From positions 186,001 through 250,000 of the forward strand of contig CAWFQE010000009.1 in the NCBI GenBank assembly GCA_963817885.1: 64,000 bases of DNA, written 5' to 3'. A program made the position numbers and the translations under genes. Below the pieces are notes generated by a model. It had not been told where the DNA came from. It made no database searches and was given only the letters and a program-made list of their open reading frames with translations. Position 1 is the stretch's first letter. The number at the start of each line of letters is the position of its first letter. This document shows positions 61,530-64,000 of this stretch, piece by piece. The DNA comes from CAVOHU01 sp963817885 (GTDB lineage Bacteria > Acidobacteriota > Vicinamibacteria > Vicinamibacterales > JAKQTR01).

Positions 61530-63577
61530 GACGGCCCCACCTTCGAATCCCGATGAACGGGGGTATCAACCTTCGCGGCCGCCGGGGGCCGCACCTCGTA
61601 GATGGCGACCTCCTCGGACTTGCCCTTCACGACAACACTGCCGAGGGACTCAATATCATAGCGCCCTTTCAGGCGGATTCGCGTCTGATCGCTGATGATG
61701 ATGTGGGTCTTGTACTGCTTGTTGAGCGACTCGAGCCTGGAGCCGAGGTTCACCGCGTCGCCGATGACCGTGTAGCTCATGATGGTGTCGGACCCGATGT
61801 TGCCGGCCACCATCTCGCCCGTATTGACGCCCACCCCGATGTCGAGCGTCGGCCGGCCCTCGGCCGCCCAGCCCGCGTTGAGCTTCGCGAGTTCGGCCAG
61901 CATCTCGAGGCCTGCAGAAACGGCATGATCGGCATGATCAGGATCGGCCAGCGGGGCGCCGAACAGCGCCATCACCATGTCGCCGACGAACTTGTCCACC
62001 GTCGCCTGGTGGCGGAACAGCACCGCGACCATCCGCGTGAAGTACTCGTTGAGCTGGCCGACGACGTCCTCGGCCCGGCCCTTCTCCGAGAACGTGGTGA
62101 AGCCGCGGATGTCGGAGAAGAGCACCGTCATCTCGCGCCGCTCGCCTCCAAGGCGCGCTCGTGTCGGATCCGCCATCAGCTCGTTGAAGACGTCGCGCGA
62201 CACGAAGCGGGAGAACACCTGCTTCACCTGGCGCTTCTCGCGGCCCTCCACGAAGTACTGGTACGCGGTGGCGCTGAAGGTCGCGAAGACGACGCCGAGC
62301 ACCGGGCGCGTCAGCTCCATCCAGAGGCCCCGGGTCGCGAGCACGAGCGAGACGGCCCCGAGTAGCGCCAGCACGAACGACGAGACGGCAACCGTCCGCC
62401 ACACGCTGAGGGCAACGCCACACGCGCCGACCACGAGTGTGACGAGCAGCAGGATCGCGATCCCCGCCGCCGGGCTCATCGGCCGCATGAATCGGTGCGA
62501 CAGGAGATTGTCGATGACGTTGGCGTGCACCTGCATGCCCGGCATCTTCCCGCTCGCAAACGGCACGGTGAAGAGGTCGCTGAGGCCCGCCGCCGTCGTG
62601 CCGATCACGACGATCTTGTCGCGAAACACCTGCGGGTCGATCGTCGGCTTTTCGCCCGCCTGGATCTGCTGCTCCGAATAGAAGAGATCGTAGAAACTGA
62701 AGTCGGGGTACGTGGGCTTCCCCCTGGTCGTCATCACCGGACCGGTGAAGCGAACGAGCAGCCGGCGTGCGGCCGTGTCAGGCCCATACAGGCTGGGAAT
62801 GCTCGCATCGACCAGCGGCGCGTCCGCCTCGCCCACACGCAGCGTGGGGCCCGTTCTTCGGACGCCCTCCGGGCCAAGCCGCAACGACAGCAGGGCCGCC
62901 GCCACGCTGAGTGACGGCACATCGACCGGGCCGACCCGCACGAAGGGCGCCGTCCGCCGCACGGGCCCATCCTGGTCGTAAATCATGAAGTTGTGGCCGA
63001 CGGCCGCGGCAGCGTTCGTCAATTCGGCGTAAGGGAGAATCACACCCGGGCGTTGCTCGAACGCCGTGTCGGCGGCGAATGGCTGGCCCGTCTGCAGCAC
63101 CTCGACCGCGGTGCGATCGGTCTGCGCCAGCGCGTCTGATGTGACGTCGGCCGCAAAGACGACGTTGGCGGCCTTCTGGACCGATGCTGCCAGGGCGCGG
63201 TCGGATTCCTCTCCGGTCCAGGTCTCGTCGCCCACCTTGAACGAGCGCTTGTCGCGCTCGGTGAACAGCACGTCGTACACGATGACGCGGGCGGGCGCAC
63301 GGGACAGGAAGTCGATGAGCGAGGCGTGCACCATTCGCGGCCAGGGCCATCGGCCGACGTTGGGCTCGAGCCGGCGAATGCTGCTGTCGTCAATCGCCAC
63401 CAGCGCGATGTCGCTGCGCGCCTGCGCCGGGTCGGCCGTCAGGCGGACGCGCAGGTCGTAGGTCTTCAGCTCGACCGTCTCGAAAAACGACAGGAGGCCG
63501 AGCAGCCAGGCCGCCGTGGCGGCCGCAAGCGCCAGTGCCACGCCGGTCAGGATCCGGCTCTGTCGGGATCGCTTCAC
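61526..63577 (-). CDS. CHASE2-domain adenylate/guanylate cyclase
   Basis: A 683-residue membrane sensor from GTG 63577, favoured over the TTG 21 bp upstream by a GGAG ribosome site. The first helix (about 10-30) is followed by an extracytoplasmic CHASE2 domain (about 33-360: 'VELKTYDLRVRLTADPAQARS', 'DIALVAIDDSSIRRL', 'RPGVILPYAELTNAAAAVGH'). Three closing helices (about 370-440) lead to the class III cyclase domain (about 480-660). That domain shows the metal aspartate in VLFSDIRGFTTFSE, then 'VDKFVGDMVMALFGAP', 'VNTGEMVAGNIGSD' and 'YTVIGDAVNLGSRLE'. It would turn an envelope signal into cAMP or cGMP. Specificity is not evident. Confidence 0.93.
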   Translation of the reverse strand: MKRSRQSRILTGVALALAAATAAWLLGLLSFFETVELKTYDLRVRLTADPAQARSDIALVAIDDSSIRRLEPNVGRWPWPRMVHASLIDFLSRAPARVIVYDVLFTERDKRSFKVGDETWTGEESDRALAASVQKAANVVFAADVTSDALAQTDRTAVEVLQTGQPFAADTAFEQRPGVILPYAELTNAAAAVGHNFMIYDQDGPVRRTAPFVRVGPVDVPSLSVAAALLSLRLGPEGVRRTGPTLRVGEADAPLVDASIPSLYGPDTAARRLLVRFTGPVMTTRGKPTYPDFSFYDLFYSEQQIQAGEKPTIDPQVFRDKIVVIGTTAAGLSDLFTVPFASGKMPGMQVHANVIDNLLSHRFMRPMSPAAGIAILLLVTLVVGACGVALSVWRTVAVSSFVLALLGAVSLVLATRGLWMELTRPVLGVVFATFSATAYQYFVEGREKRQVKQVFSRFVSRDVFNELMADPTRARLGGERREMTVLFSDIRGFTTFSEKGRAEDVVGQLNEYFTRMVAVLFRHQATVDKFVGDMVMALFGAPLADPDHADHAVSAGLEMLAELAKLNAGWAAEGRPTLDIGVGVNTGEMVAGNIGSDTIMSYTVIGDAVNLGSRLESLNKQYKTHIIISDQTRIRLKGRYDIESLGSVVVKGKSEEVAIYEVRPPAAAKVDTPVHRDSKVGPS

Positions 63578-63705
63578 GATGGCTCCGTTTCCGGACAATT
63601 CGATCCGGGACCGATTTCGCCGCCCGGGGCCGTCACAGCGGGAATTCGCCCGGGCAACGATTTCCCGCCTTGCACCGATGCCCGCCGCGACACCACAATG
63701 GCGCC
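63578..63705. other. Divergent gap before the ornithine cyclodeaminase-family gene
   Basis: A 128-bp region between the cyclase start and the next divergent gene. It should hold both promoters, but I could not identify a convincing -35/-10 pair. GCGATTTC-type patches near 63655 are the only AT-richer part. Confidence 0.3.
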
Positions 63706-64000
63706 ATGTCGCTGCCTTACCTCGACGAGCCTGCCATCCGCGCCGCCGTCTCTCCCGCCGACGCCGTCGTTGCGGTACGCGAGGCGTTTCGCGCCGACGG
63801 GGAAGGCCGCACGCGCGTTCCGGACGTCATCAACCTGCCGATACCGGGAACCCGCGGCGAGTTTCATGTCAAGACGGCCTGGGTGCAGGGCGCCGGCCTG
63901 GTCGCAGTCAAGGTGGCTTCTGGATTCTACGACAATCCGGCCCGCGGGCTGCCGACAGGATCGGGCCTGATGGCGCTGTTCGACGAGACGACCGGGATGC
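63706..64000 (+). CDS. Ornithine cyclodeaminase/mu-crystallin family protein, partial
   Basis: Starts at ATG 63706 and runs off the window after 98 codons. The visible part is the N-terminal substrate and dimer region of the NAD-dependent OCD/CRYM family: 'PYLDEPAIRAAVSPADAVVAV', 'REAFRADGEGRTRVPDVINL', 'GTRGEFHVKTAWVQGAGLVAV' and 'KVASGFYDNPARGLPTGSGL' with 'MALFDETTGM'. FHVKTAW holds the family's substrate lysine. Members include ornithine cyclodeaminase, alanine dehydrogenase and ketimine reductases. The Rossmann half is beyond the window, so specificity cannot be judged. Confidence 0.85.
   Translation, partial: MSLPYLDEPAIRAAVSPADAVVAVREAFRADGEGRTRVPDVINLPIPGTRGEFHVKTAWVQGAGLVAVKVASGFYDNPARGLPTGSGLMALFDETTGM

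Overview
This is a 64 kb stretch of high-GC chromosomal DNA with about 50 densely packed protein genes and no RNA genes, prophage, insertion sequence or CRISPR array that I could see. The gene mix suggests an Acidobacteriota genome, most likely of the Vicinamibacteria type: an orphan DGQHR protein, a BNR/sortilin-like secreted repeat protein, an S9 peptidase, a TMTC-like TPR membrane protein, DUF2339, a CHASE2-cyclase and GlnRS. That placement is an inference from content and was not tested.

Layout. 1-3.3 kb (minus): a partial S9 peptidase, a ferredoxin-reductase-like flavoprotein, fabI and a zinc-ribbon/disordered protein. 3.5-11.7 kb: an arginine biosynthesis locus. argR-argG-argH run leftward and argC-argB-argD-(argA-like)-argJ run rightward from a shared 126-bp control region that carries three ArgR-box-like sites. 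argF is missing. 11.8-16.1 kb: a lipoprotein, a DUF2339 membrane protein and an orphan DndB/DGQHR protein. 16.8-34.3 kb: a di-haem cytochrome lipoprotein, exonuclease III, a DsbD-N/redoxin/GH3 run, a radical SAM protein, a HAD hydrolase, an amidohydrolase, an ABC-F ATPase, a TMTC-like TPR protein, glnS and the BNR protein. 34.7-39.7 kb: a CBS protein, MltB, heme A synthase, rubrerythrin and a tandem-PPK2 enzyme. The last three are full of frameshifts.

39.9-55.9 kb is a surface-polysaccharide locus. One arm (plus) encodes AsnB, an acyl-AMP ligase and a free acyl carrier protein. The minus arm encodes three GT4 glycosyltransferases, an O-antigen/O-glycan ligase, a second AsnB and a methyltransferase. 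The right plus arm encodes a hexapeptide acyltransferase, a flippase, a GT4 and a GNAT-type protein. This is the best candidate here for an unusual system: an ACP-borne acyl or amino-acyl substituent, possibly amidated by AsnB, attached to a secreted glycan. It resembles exosortase-A-associated sugar loci, but there is no exosortase in the window.

55.9-64 kb: an unknown coiled-coil membrane protein, a VOC protein, a YeiH-type permease, an MscS-cNMP channel, an M48 protease coupled to a CHASE2 adenylate/guanylate cyclase, and the start of an ornithine cyclodeaminase-family gene.

Sequence quality. Seven or more conserved genes are broken by 1-nt frameshifts, mostly at short G/C runs, and about 15 of these lie in 36.2-39.2 kb. 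Protein conservation continues across every break, so consensus errors are likelier than real pseudogenes.
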